Origin: an uncultured Collinsella sp.
GTDB lineage: Bacteria > Actinomycetota > Coriobacteriia > Coriobacteriales > Coriobacteriaceae
Assembly (NCBI GenBank): GCA_902478945.1
Contig: CABSMX010000047.1
Span: 1-15,767, forward strand
Length of the DNA: 15,767 bases
Direction of reading: 5' to 3'
The translations under genes and the position numbers were made by a program. This document shows, piece after piece, positions 7,289 to 13,901 of the stretch. Positions within the stretch are counted from its first letter, which is position 1; every line of letters starts with the position of its first letter. The notes under the pieces are model-generated. The model searched no databases, was not told the origin of the DNA, and worked only from the letters and a program-made list of their open reading frames with translations.

Positions 7289-8626
7289 ATGGACGAGATG
7301 TTTGCCATTAAATGCCAAAACTGCGGCGGCCCCATGTACTCACACCAGGCTAAACGCAGCTTTGAGTGCGCCTATTGCGGCACGGTCGTTCCGTGGCAGG
7401 CCGATGCGGGGGAGCCCAAGAGCGCCCTGGGCATTCGCCATACGCCGCTGACGGTTGTCGATGGGCTACTTAAGCTCACCCATGTGTCGCAACTCGAGCG
7501 CCCGGAGGACCCGGACTGGTATTTCTTTAATTCACACTGGCGCAATCAGTCGGTTCTGGAGCATCTGCTGTGGGAGGACCGCGGCACGGCGCAGGAGTTC
7601 CAAGAAGCCACGCACGTGAGCATTCCCTGCCCCTTCTGCGGCGCGTCCCTTGAAGGCGAGTCCACTCAGCGCGTGTTTGAGTGCCCGTCCTGCGGAAATA
7701 AGATCGGCGTCGCCGACCTTCTCAAGCCCGGCACGTTTAGCAAGCGCCTGACCATGGGCGTTGGTGCCGAGTATGTGCCTGAACAGGGTATTCCCTGCGA
7801 AATCTCGCCGCAGCAGGCGCGTGCCAACGCGCTGCAGCTGGTGCGCCAGTACCCCGACGCCTTTGCCGGGCACGACGTGGAAGACGCGATTCAAAATGAC
7901 ATGATGCTCTTCTACTTCCCCATGGCGCTCGCGGACCTGCGCATGATGGCGTCCTTCCCGGGCAAGGGGCTGAGCAAGGAGACCCTGGTGTACTACGAGG
8001 TGCTCGACTGGGCGTATCCGCGGGCAAACTACCTGGACGTTCGCCTTATGGGCATTCTGGAGCCATGGGACTTTGCCAAGGTTGGGCCGTTTGACCCGGC
8101 CATGCAGGAGGGCGACTTCCGCGTCGTCTCCGTCGATGCGTCTACCAAGGACCAAGTGGTCATTGATAAGCTGGCGCTCGACATTGCCGGCAACGATGCC
8201 GAGGCGGTACTGGGGCTCAATAAAAAGAGCATCCGCGCCTGGGCGCGTAAGGCCCGCAAGCACAAGGATGGCCTGGTGATGGTGCCGGTCTACTTTGTCG
8301 ATCGTCCGGCGTCGGATGGACGCGATGGCGAACAGGTGCGCATCGCCGTGAACGGCCAGACGGGCCGCGCGGCCGCGGTGGTGTTTAGCGACAAGCGTGA
8401 GACGCATGTGGTGGCGCCGCTCAACCCGAGCCTGCATCTATCGAACGAAAGTACCGTGCACGCCACGCCCATCGAGGTCAAATACGTCAAGTCGCCGTTC
8501 CTGTACCAGATCGTGCGTCGTGGAGGCGGCGAGCAACCGCGCCAGGTCGCAGCCGCCGTCGAGGGTTCTTACCGAGAGGAAAAGCCCAAACGAAAGGGAT
8601 TGTTCGCTGCGATCTTTGGGAAGTAG
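7289..8626 (+). CDS. Protein with two N-terminal zinc ribbons, function unknown
   Basis: The 445-residue protein has two four-cysteine zinc-ribbon modules: Cys9, Cys12, Cys27 and Cys30 (CQNCGGPM...CAYCG), and Cys114, Cys117, Cys132 and Cys135 (CPFCGAS...CPSCG). The remaining 300 residues are globular with no catalytic motif I recognise. They include a KRLTMGVGAEYVPEQGIPCE segment, a DAFAGHDVEDAIQNDMMLFYFP segment, and a basic Lys-rich C-terminus ending KPKRKGLFAAIFGK that could touch membrane or nucleic acid. The first ribbon resembles the TFIIB-type ribbons used as structural or sensing modules in bacterial proteins of unknown role. No signal peptide or membrane span is seen, so a cytoplasmic location is likely. 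The start is fixed by AAAGGAGG (7273-7280) eight bases upstream. It stands alone on its strand, divergent from the Mn transporter. Confidence 0.9.
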   Translation: MDEMFAIKCQNCGGPMYSHQAKRSFECAYCGTVVPWQADAGEPKSALGIRHTPLTVVDGLLKLTHVSQLERPEDPDWYFFNSHWRNQSVLEHLLWEDRGTAQEFQEATHVSIPCPFCGASLEGESTQRVFECPSCGNKIGVADLLKPGTFSKRLTMGVGAEYVPEQGIPCEISPQQARANALQLVRQYPDAFAGHDVEDAIQNDMMLFYFPMALADLRMMASFPGKGLSKETLVYYEVLDWAYPRANYLDVRLMGILEPWDFAKVGPFDPAMQEGDFRVVSVDASTKDQVVIDKLALDIAGNDAEAVLGLNKKSIRAWARKARKHKDGLVMVPVYFVDRPASDGRDGEQVRIAVNGQTGRAAAVVFSDKRETHVVAPLNPSLHLSNESTVHATPIEVKYVKSPFLYQIVRRGGGEQPRQVAAAVEGSYREEKPKRKGLFAAIFGK

Positions 8627-8846
8627 GGGAGTAGTGCCGGTCGGCGCTGCGATCCGATAGCTAGAGGAACGGGGCAGCTCGCAGGAGTGCGGACTGTCGT
8701 CTGATTGTTTGAGGGTGCCAGATGTAAATAAACGGTGGAGCGACTGCAAAGGAGCCGTCTCACTGGGTAAAATCAGGTTGTGCCGCGGAACCCGCTCCTC
8801 AGCTAGTCACACTTCGGAAGCGCGGGCAACGCAGGTATTATCGTCT

Positions 8847-8873
8847 AAAGGGCCGGCTGCAACCGGCCCTTTT
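8847..8873. terminator. Bidirectional intrinsic terminator
   Basis: AAAGGGCCGG (8847-8856), loop CTGCAA, then CCGGCCCTTTT (8863-8873). It gives a T-run on the plus strand and, by symmetry, a shorter one on the minus strand, so it can end the zinc-ribbon transcript from the left and minus-strand transcripts coming from 9387 or from the small ORF at 8895. Confidence 0.85.
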
Positions 8874-8894
8874 CATGACTCCCTTCGCTATCCG

Positions 8895-8987
8895 TTACTG
8901 CTTATATTCCCGCCAGATCGAGTAGAGGTTCCGGGCAATGCCGGTCACATACATCGAGAGGCGCAGGATTTCAAGAAACAAGTTCAT
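8895..8987 (-). CDS. Possible 30-residue hydrophobic peptide
   Basis: An ATG at 8987 opens a 30-codon frame reading MNLFLEILRLSMYVTG, then a polar, aromatic and charged end (NLYSIWREYKQ) and TAA. A hydrophobic stretch followed by a charged tail, a noncoding neighbourhood and a terminator 22 bases downstream recall small membrane peptides such as type I toxins. The ribosome site is weak (GGGGTG about six bases upstream). The frame stays open upstream to a GTG at 9086, giving a 63-residue version whose first half looks noncoding. I do not recognise it, and it may be chance. Confidence 0.3.
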   Translation of the reverse strand: MNLFLEILRLSMYVTGIARNLYSIWREYKQ

Positions 8988-9129
8988 AGGCTTCACCCCA
9001 ATCGGAGATCGGAGCGTTGCCCGAAGGCGGATTCCGCGGCGGTCAAGATTTACCTCACAGGCCGCGGTGGGAGACATCCTACTCACCCCCTGGTTTGGGG
9101 CAGTGTCGATCTAACGGGCAATCAAGCCT

Positions 9130-9315
9130 CTAGCTCTCTTTGAATTGAGCAAGCATCTGCCCGAAGGTGCTGAGCTCGAACGGCTCATAAATGAGTGAGC
9201 CGCCATCTTCGGTCCGGTAGACCCCGCAGGGGAGATAACGCCCGTCGGGGAGGACATAGAGGTTGGCTTCTTCCTTCAGTCCTGCTGGAAATAGCGGAAT
9301 CCCGTTTTCGTCCAC
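9130..9315 (-). CDS. Small hypothetical protein, start uncertain
   Basis: This is a 61-codon frame from a GTG at 9315. The peptide has normal protein-like composition (DENGIPLFPAGLKEE, NLYVLPDGRYLPCGVYR) ending FGQMLAQFKES. The frame is open a further 16 codons upstream (RKIANIDEFQ) to a TGA at 9366-9364, but there is no ATG, GTG or TTG in that part and no good ribosome site before the GTG. The sense-like upstream codons suggest either an unusual start or a gene that lost its beginning. It follows the ADP-ribosylglycohydrolase by 71 bases on the same strand and may be co-transcribed. The family is not recognised. Confidence 0.45.
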   Translation of the reverse strand: MDENGIPLFPAGLKEEANLYVLPDGRYLPCGVYRTEDGGSLIYEPFELSTFGQMLAQFKES

Positions 9316-9386
9316 TTGGAACTCGTCTATATTTGCGATCTTTCTTTCCGCGGTGCCTCTTGGTCAGTTTCTATCGTAAGTGCGCC

Positions 9387-10175
9387 CTAAAACAAACACT
9401 GCTCTATCAGTTCTTTACCGCGCAGGATGTCAATCCACTCTCGTGGGATGGCGTCGATGCCGTATGCCGTGCCTGCGAGGGCGCCGGCGACGGCTGCGGT
9501 GGTGTCGGTGTCGTCGCCCAGGTTGACGGCGGCAAGCATGCAATCTTCGTAGCTGTTAGTGTTGACGAAGCACCAGGTGGCTGCCTTAAGCGTGTCGCGC
9601 ACGAAGCCACCTGATCTGATTTCCTGCTCTGGCACGCCTTTCAAATGAAGTGTCCACGAGGGGAGCGCGTCGTTCATCACGTCCCTCATCAGCTCGACAA
9701 ATATGATACATGCATCGGTTGACGTTCTGTGGGCGTGCGTGATTGCCGAGACCTCGCGGATCTCGTTGTCCGTCGCATCGGTGAACGCTAGGGGAGCGAT
9801 GCGCATGAGCGATCCGTTGCCGTTGTCGCGCTCGCCGGAGCCTCCTTTGCCGGTGTGCAAAGCGCGGGCGGTCGTGCCGCCATAATCGAAAACGCCGTTG
9901 ATCGTATACTCGCCACGGGCAATCCAGCTTACGAACTTGTCGCGCATGTCTGCGGTGTCGATGTGCCCGAGCTCCCTAATCGAGTCACAGGTAGCAAGCG
10001 TCATAGATGTGTCGTCGCTCCAGGTGCCGGCGGGCTGCCCATGCGTGCCGTAGCCGATCATGTCCGTGCATTTGAACGTGCCGCGGGGCCTAAACTCGTA
10101 AGGAACGCCCAGCGCGTCGCCGACGGCAAGCCCATAGATGCAGTCGCGCAGTGTTGTTTTCGGTCTGTCTGTCAC
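9387..10175 (-). CDS. ADP-ribosylglycohydrolase family protein
   Basis: The 262-residue protein belongs to the DraG/ARH family of dinuclear Mg or Mn hydrolases that remove ADP-ribose from proteins or cleave related ADP-ribosyl compounds. Family marks in order are GLAVGDALGVPYEF (15-28), the metal motif WSDDTSMTL (52-60), GNGSLMRIAPLA (119-130) and the second metal motif LGDDTDTTAAVAGALAGTAYG (219-239). The expected metal-binding residues appear present, so it should be active. The start is GTG at 10175, set by AAAAGGAG (10189-10182, minus strand) six bases upstream. It lies downstream of a palindrome-rich leader and a small HTH gene on the same strand. The substrate is not shown by the sequence; possibilities include reversing a regulatory ADP-ribosylation, neutralising an ADP-ribosyl toxin, or NAD-metabolite turnover. 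Confidence 0.93.
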   Translation of the reverse strand: MTDRPKTTLRDCIYGLAVGDALGVPYEFRPRGTFKCTDMIGYGTHGQPAGTWSDDTSMTLATCDSIRELGHIDTADMRDKFVSWIARGEYTINGVFDYGGTTARALHTGKGGSGERDNGNGSLMRIAPLAFTDATDNEIREVSAITHAHRTSTDACIIFVELMRDVMNDALPSWTLHLKGVPEQEIRSGGFVRDTLKAATWCFVNTNSYEDCMLAAVNLGDDTDTTAAVAGALAGTAYGIDAIPREWIDILRGKELIEQCLF

Positions 10176-10212
10176 GGAAAGCTCCTTTTATGCTCTGTCG
10201 GGAATTCGAGAT

Positions 10213-10235
10213 AACCTGCGGCAGCGTGTCAGGTT
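10213..10235. repeat. Palindrome A of the ADP-ribosylglycohydrolase leader
   Basis: AACCTG (10213-10218) pairs perfectly with CAGGTT (10230-10235) around an 11-base loop containing CAGCGTG. It directly abuts palindrome B. Confidence 0.5.
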
Positions 10236-10264
10236 CAATTCGGAACGCAGTGCGATCCGAATTG
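10236..10264. repeat. Palindrome B of the ADP-ribosylglycohydrolase leader
   Basis: CAATTCGGA (10236-10244) pairs perfectly with TCCGAATTG (10256-10264) around ACGCAGTGCGA. Aligned with positions 10353-10381 it agrees at 21 of 29 bases by eye, and the arm differences preserve most pairing, so the two seem to be diverged copies of one hairpin. Confidence 0.65.
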
Positions 10265-10275
10265 GGGAGCCCGGC

Positions 10276-10292
10276 GGCAAACATGTTTTGCC
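10276..10292. repeat. Palindrome D, GGCAAA-N5-TTTGCC
   Basis: GGCAAA (10276-10281) and TTTGCC (10287-10292) form a 6-bp inverted repeat, between the two related hairpins. It could be an operator half-site pair or another leader hairpin. Confidence 0.4.
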
Positions 10293-10346
10293 TGTTCATT
10301 GCGCAAGCGTGTGCGGACCTAACCGAATCATTGGGGTCGAGACGGT

Positions 10347-10387
10347 TTCTCTCGATTCGTGACACAGTGCGTCGCGAATCGAGAGAA
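10347..10387. repeat. Palindrome C, 17-bp stem
   Basis: Bases 10347-10363 pair with 10371-10387 with a single G-T type mismatch and a seven-base loop ACAGTGC; 13 of the outer pairs are contiguous (TTCTCTCGATTCG with its complement). It lies 42 bases beyond the stop of the HTH gene (10430), reading on the minus strand, and about 170 bases before the ADP-ribosylglycohydrolase start. There is no T-run, so a simple terminator is unlikely. Confidence 0.7.
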
Positions 10388-10429
10388 CTCAATGGCCGAT
10401 ATGTCAAAACGATATGCCCTGGCGTTCCT

Positions 10430-10756
10430 TTACGCGGCAACAGGTATCTCCTTCGGGCGTCCTGCCTTTGGAGCGTCGGCGAGTCGTGCCTCGATGGAGG
10501 CTTTGGACACCATGCGCTTGGTGCCATCCTTCCATGAATCCAACAGTCCTGCATTTATCAGTTGCGATACCCGTGCTGAGCTAACACCGAGTATACGCGC
10601 GGCATCCGCTGCGGTGACGGCGGGGATGTCGGCGAGTTCGCGGCTGACGGCTACGGCGATAATCTTGCCGCCGTGTCGCGGCTCATGTCCGAAGTCTGGC
10701 GCGGGAAGTTCAATGCCGTCCGAATCAAAGAACTCGAATTCCCATGCGTAAACCAG
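10430..10756 (-). CDS. Small helix-turn-helix DNA-binding protein with a probable CTG start
   Basis: A 108-codon frame begins at CTG (10756-10754), exactly six bases after a perfect AGGAGG (10768-10763, minus strand), and ends with TAA at 10430. No ATG, GTG or TTG offers a better start, so rules limited to those codons miss it. The N-terminal part (VYAWEFEFFDSDGIELPAP) looks like a small beta unit. Residues 47-72 (VTAADAARILGVSSARVSQL and following) are a good helix-turn-helix of the excisionase/MerR-like wing type, followed by SWKDGTKRMVSKASIEARL and an AT-hook-like AGRPK near 98-102. A role as regulator, possibly of its own operon and of the palindromes downstream, or as an antitoxin-like DNA-binding protein, is inference. 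A TAG (10771-10769) lies in the same frame just before the ribosome site. Confidence 0.75.
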   Translation of the reverse strand: MVYAWEFEFFDSDGIELPAPDFGHEPRHGGKIIAVAVSRELADIPAVTAADAARILGVSSARVSQLINAGLLDSWKDGTKRMVSKASIEARLADAPKAGRPKEIPVAA

Positions 10757-10768
10757 GAAAGACCTCCT

Positions 10769-10870
10769 CTAATGGCGAATAATACGAGGCGTACTCCTAG
10801 AAGCATTGCCAGTCGTATCGATGCGGCTGATCATGTCTATCTTAAAGCCTCGCGCGGACTCGAATTTCAA
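10769..10870 (-). other. Open frame ending at TAG in frame with the HTH gene
   Basis: From TTG (10870) or ATG (10834) a short frame (KFESARGFKIDMISRIDTTG, then a basic tail) ends at TAG directly before the AGGAGG of the HTH gene and in its frame. No good ribosome site precedes either start. It may be a leader peptide, the remains of a longer N-terminus closed by an amber codon, or chance. Confidence 0.2.
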
Positions 10871-10884
10871 TGTCGCCTAGCGCC

Positions 10885-10914
10885 TTCGTACAGGATTCCC
10901 GAAGTGACTAAAAT
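10885..10914 (+). promoter_or_regulatory. Promoter of the PH-like gene
   Basis: TAAAAT (10909-10914) is a near-consensus -10, with TTCGTA (10885-10890) as a weak -35 at an 18-base spacing. Transcription would begin near 10921, about 39 bases before the chosen ATG at 10960. This argues against an in-frame GTG at 10915. Confidence 0.5.
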
Positions 10915-10959
10915 GTGACCATAGAGGCAGTTTTAGCGAACCCCATGGGAGTGACACGC

Positions 10960-11229
10960 ATGGACAACAACACTTTGCTGTTCCAGGACAAAGGTTCGGG
11001 CGGGTTTAAAGACGTCAAGATCTACCCTAACCGCATTGAGGTACTCAAGAAGGGCACTTTCGGCGGCAAGCACACCGAGATTGTCTACCTTAAGGACATC
11101 ACGGGGGTCAGCAGGATCAAGGGTCGCGACGTTTTTCTGCGCAACAGGCTGTTGACTGCCTGTGTCTTTAGCCTGAGCAGCCGCTCCCAGGCCCAGGAAT
11201 TTGTGAACGCGCTGAACATGGTGATGTAG
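10960..11229 (+). CDS. Small PH-like domain protein
   Basis: I place the start at ATG 10960 because GGGAG (10947-10951) lies eight bases upstream and a good -10 sits at 10909-10914; an in-frame GTG at 10915 would add 15 unlikely residues. The 89-residue protein is a likely bacterial pleckstrin-homology-like fold: strands such as DVKIYPNRIEVLKKG, EIVYLKDITGVSRIKGRDVF and VFSLSSRSQ, closed by a helix SQAQEFVNALNMVM. Such domains occur in short cytoplasmic proteins and as modules fused to SHOCT or membrane parts; here it stands alone. The specific ligand and role are unknown. It is divergent from the HTH gene. Confidence 0.75.
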   Translation: MDNNTLLFQDKGSGGFKDVKIYPNRIEVLKKGTFGGKHTEIVYLKDITGVSRIKGRDVFLRNRLLTACVFSLSSRSQAQEFVNALNMVM

Positions 11230-11330
11230 CCGACGTCGGCGTTCGGGCCAGACTTATGCCCGCGCATCTGGCGGCACGGTGGCTGGTCGTTCAACCTGCG
11301 AGGCGTCCTTTATGAGCTGATCCCTCATGT

Positions 11331-11367
11331 CAAAATATAGGGGCGCAGAACGGTATTCCGCGCCCCT
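11331..11367 (-). terminator. Terminator of the surface phospholipase-like gene
   Basis: On the minus strand AGGGGCGC (11367-11360) pairs with GCGCCCCT (11346-11339), followed by TATATTTTG (11338-11330). It lies 33 bases after the stop of the minus-strand gene. The plus strand side lacks a T-run, so it mainly serves the minus strand. Nothing else is evident in 11230-11330 except a 12-bp perfect palindrome GCCGACGTCGGC (11229-11240) touching the PH-like gene stop. Confidence 0.75.
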
Positions 11368-11399
11368 GATTGAGCCGATGCGTCTGAAAGCCGGCTTGC

Positions 11400-13901
11400 C
11401 TATTCGCTATCGTCCCCAGCGTTTTCGCGGTCACTGGCAAGCATTGCCGCGCCAGCGACCGTTGTCGCCACGGCGGCAGCGGCGAGCCCGGCGGCGATGC
11501 CAGAGCCGTCGCCCGTGCCGGCGAGCTTCTCGCCCGAGCCCTTGCTCTTGTTGCCCTTGCCGTTCTTGTCGGCGCTGTCCGTGGTGGCATCGTTGCCGTT
11601 GCCGCCGCCGGTACCGTTGCCGGTGTCGCCCGCGTTGCCCGAAGTCATCACAGTAAAGCTTGCGGCTCCGTCGGTGGCAAGCGTGTAGTTTTGCGCCGCG
11701 TCGCCCAACAGGCCTTTCGCACGCACCCAATACGTCCCCGCGGCAAATGCCTCGCCCTCGGCCATCGCCGTTCCCGGAGCGCCGTTCGCGTCGTGCACAA
11801 ACTCGAGCTGGGCCGTGCAGGCATCGGTTTCGAGCTTGCCCTCGAGTGATGCCGCAATCTTGGCGCGCACGTCTTCGCCGGCCTTAAGGCCTTCGAGTCC
11901 CTCAAAATGGGGCGTCAGCGCGCGTGGATTGATATCGATGGGCACGGAGCCCCGCAGCTCCGTAACGGTCTCGTTGCCCAGGGCGTCGACATCCACGTAT
12001 TCGATGGCAAACGCGCTGCCAGAAGCGGCCACGTTGAGTACGTTGCTGCTGTCGACAAGGCGGAAATGGCCCTCGCCAACGGTCTTGCCATCTTGGAGCG
12101 AGGCATCGCTCAGCGAGTCTCCATACGTCATGTGCATGCGGTCCGGGAGGCAGCATGAAACTGTTGGCTTGTGCTTCGCGTCGTAATTGCGTTGGTAGAT
12201 GCTCCGGGCCAGTGCCGAATCGACAAAGTCGGACGCGATAATGCCAACGTGCTTGAGGCAATCTGACTTTGTTTTATCGCTGCCGCTGGGATTGATGTAC
12301 TGGCTCTTGTACAGATGCTCGTTGACCACTCGCGCCGCGGTAAAAGGATTGCTTCCTTGTTTGTAATTCGTGCAACTGGTGTAGTTGATAGACCAGCAGC
12401 GTTCCAGGACTTGCACCTTGGCGCCATCATTGTCCTCGACGTCCACCTTGTTGCGCGTGAGATTGGTCGTCTCTCGCAGCGCCATATCGACCCAGCTAAT
12501 CTTGTCGGTTCCGGTGCATTCAAAATGGTCCTGGGCGTATACCTTGGTGCAATAGGGCTCTTTGTCGCCCGCATTGCCCGTAGTCTCAAAGCCTCGCGCG
12601 TCTTGGACGAGGCACATCGACTGCCCGGAATGCGCCTTGATTTTGTCGTCCCATTGGGTGAGGTCGAGTCCCCACGTGTGGCCGCTTACGCTGTTGCCGG
12701 CGAGTCCAAATCGACGTAGCAGGACGATCTTTCCGCGCACCTCGCCCAGTGTGGGAACGCGGCTCGACGTATAGAACAGGTCGGGATCCTTGCCCATAAC
12801 CTTGGCGAAGGCCGTCGTAACACTTTCGTCGGTAGCCTCGTCGTTGCCTCGTGACACAAGCATGATGAGCGCTTCTGACGGCTTTTCGCTCAAAAATGTT
12901 TTGAAGTAACCGATGACATCGGAGAGATGCATATAGCCCCCGTCTTTTTTGAGCAGGTAGCATCTTCCATGGTCGATGCCGGGGTCGCCGTTCTTGTCGT
13001 CCTTTCCGAGTCGGATATCAAAATAGCGAATGCCTTCGAGCAACTGCGTGGGGATGTAATCCTGCTGGCACTTTGCTTGTGAGGATTGGGGCTCGGTGTC
13101 GTTGTCCACGCTGCAGGTGCCCGAATCATGCGTGCCCGGGATACTCAGCTCGTCGAGGTACTTGTTGTCGTCGACGTATTTCATCCAGCATGGTCCGTCG
13201 ACGTAGCTGCTATACGTGGTCCAGTCGATACTTCTAACTGTGGTATTGATCTTGCCCATGTCGTAACCGACAAGTTCTAGCTCCCACGGAATGCTCTTAC
13301 TCTTATGGCAGATCTTATTGTTGTCCTGGTCTTTGCCGTCCGATTCTATTGCCAGGTACTTAATGTCTTTTTTCTCGGTTTCTTTCTCGACCGTGCGGTC
13401 TCGAATGATATAGGTTCCGTTTGATTGACGTTCGAACGCAAAAGCGCGGCTGGGCTTGTTGTCATACTCGCCGCCCCATACGTGGATGACCTTTCCATCT
13501 TTGTCCGAGTCGTCGTCGACCGACCAAATGCTGTAGCCCGTCTTTTTATGCTCTTCGAAATTGAGCAAGGTGCGGATAGCATACCAGTTTGTATCGTCAT
13601 TCTTGGTCGTTACGTTCTCAAGGATGAGCTTGCTGGACGTGCCGTCGTTAAACAGGTGGCAGACGTTGCCGCGAACGTTGCCGTCTTGGTTGACGCTCGC
13701 GGTGCGAAAATAGCCCGCGGGGCGAAGGCGAATGACGAAATTGTCGAGGCTGTCCGACGGTGCGGGTGTGTTGTCTGCAAATGCCGTTCGCAGGGGAATG
13801 CCCGGCGCTGCGGTTTCAGGCAGGCTTGCAAGTGGTGACAACGCCGCAAGCCCTAGGCCCAGCGTAAACGCTCGGCGGCTGATGGCATGGTGTTCGGTCA
13901 T
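11400..13901 (-). CDS. Tat-exported, surface-anchored PI-PLC-like protein
   Basis: Of the 833 residues, 1-43 form a twin-arginine signal (SRRAFTLGLGLAAL, cleavage probably near TAFA-D). Residues about 50-215 look like a beta-trefoil/ricin-type carbohydrate-binding region. Residues about 245-590 carry a phosphatidylinositol-specific phospholipase C X-type domain, with catalytic His258 in LDELSIPGTHDSGT and His311 in IDHGRCYL, plus LLEGIRYFDIRLG between them. A further beta-rich segment (about 600-752) precedes a Gly/Asn/Lys linker, the sorting-like LAGTG (793-797), a hydrophobic helix (801-822) and an acidic tail SDRENAGDDSE. LAxTG is the signal favoured by class E sortases, but the tail lacks the usual basic stop. 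The start has GGAGGAG four bases upstream; a TATAGT -10 lies at 13950-13945 (minus). Cleavage of phosphoinositides or GPI anchors is likely by family; the true substrate is not shown. Confidence 0.88.
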   Translation of the reverse strand: MTEHHAISRRAFTLGLGLAALSPLASLPETAAPGIPLRTAFADNTPAPSDSLDNFVIRLRPAGYFRTASVNQDGNVRGNVCHLFNDGTSSKLILENVTTKNDDTNWYAIRTLLNFEEHKKTGYSIWSVDDDSDKDGKVIHVWGGEYDNKPSRAFAFERQSNGTYIIRDRTVEKETEKKDIKYLAIESDGKDQDNNKICHKSKSIPWELELVGYDMGKINTTVRSIDWTTYSSYVDGPCWMKYVDDNKYLDELSIPGTHDSGTCSVDNDTEPQSSQAKCQQDYIPTQLLEGIRYFDIRLGKDDKNGDPGIDHGRCYLLKKDGGYMHLSDVIGYFKTFLSEKPSEALIMLVSRGNDEATDESVTTAFAKVMGKDPDLFYTSSRVPTLGEVRGKIVLLRRFGLAGNSVSGHTWGLDLTQWDDKIKAHSGQSMCLVQDARGFETTGNAGDKEPYCTKVYAQDHFECTGTDKISWVDMALRETTNLTRNKVDVEDNDGAKVQVLERCWSINYTSCTNYKQGSNPFTAARVVNEHLYKSQYINPSGSDKTKSDCLKHVGIIASDFVDSALARSIYQRNYDAKHKPTVSCCLPDRMHMTYGDSLSDASLQDGKTVGEGHFRLVDSSNVLNVAASGSAFAIEYVDVDALGNETVTELRGSVPIDINPRALTPHFEGLEGLKAGEDVRAKIAASLEGKLETDACTAQLEFVHDANGAPGTAMAEGEAFAAGTYWVRAKGLLGDAAQNYTLATDGAASFTVMTSGNAGDTGNGTGGGNGNDATTDSADKNGKGNKSKGSGEKLAGTGDGSGIAAGLAAAAVATTVAGAAMLASDRENAGDDSE

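Larger units (their letters stand above)
8627..9129. other. Long stretch without a confident gene
   Basis: Between the zinc-ribbon gene and the next minus-strand ORF I see one clear terminator (8847-8873), a possible 30-residue minus-strand peptide (8895-8987), a small hairpin CCCC-TGGTTT-GGGG (9087-9100) and a 7-bp tandem duplication ATCGGAG (9001-9014). Open frames across 8709-9143 on the plus strand have composition typical of antisense or noncoding sequence. Bases 8740-8846 may fold (CCCGC...GCGGG around 8791-8825) but match no RNA family I recognise. Confidence 0.5.

Noticed and set aside
8813..8841. TTCGGA-N17-TATTAT as a plus-strand promoter
   Set aside because: Transcription would start at the terminator stem (8847), with no gene to serve; probably a chance match.
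8740..8846. Riboswitch or known small RNA
   Set aside because: I compared it from memory with common riboswitch cores, SRP and 6S RNA patterns and found no match; only a modest GC-rich stem is visible.
8709..9143. Plus-strand open frame of 144 codons in the gap
   Set aside because: It runs through a strong terminator, has no ribosome site and has unstructured composition.
10359..10751. Plus-strand open frame of 130 codons
   Set aside because: It is antisense to the HTH gene, which has a perfect ribosome site and a recognisable fold; the plus frame is Ser/Ala-rich without a domain.
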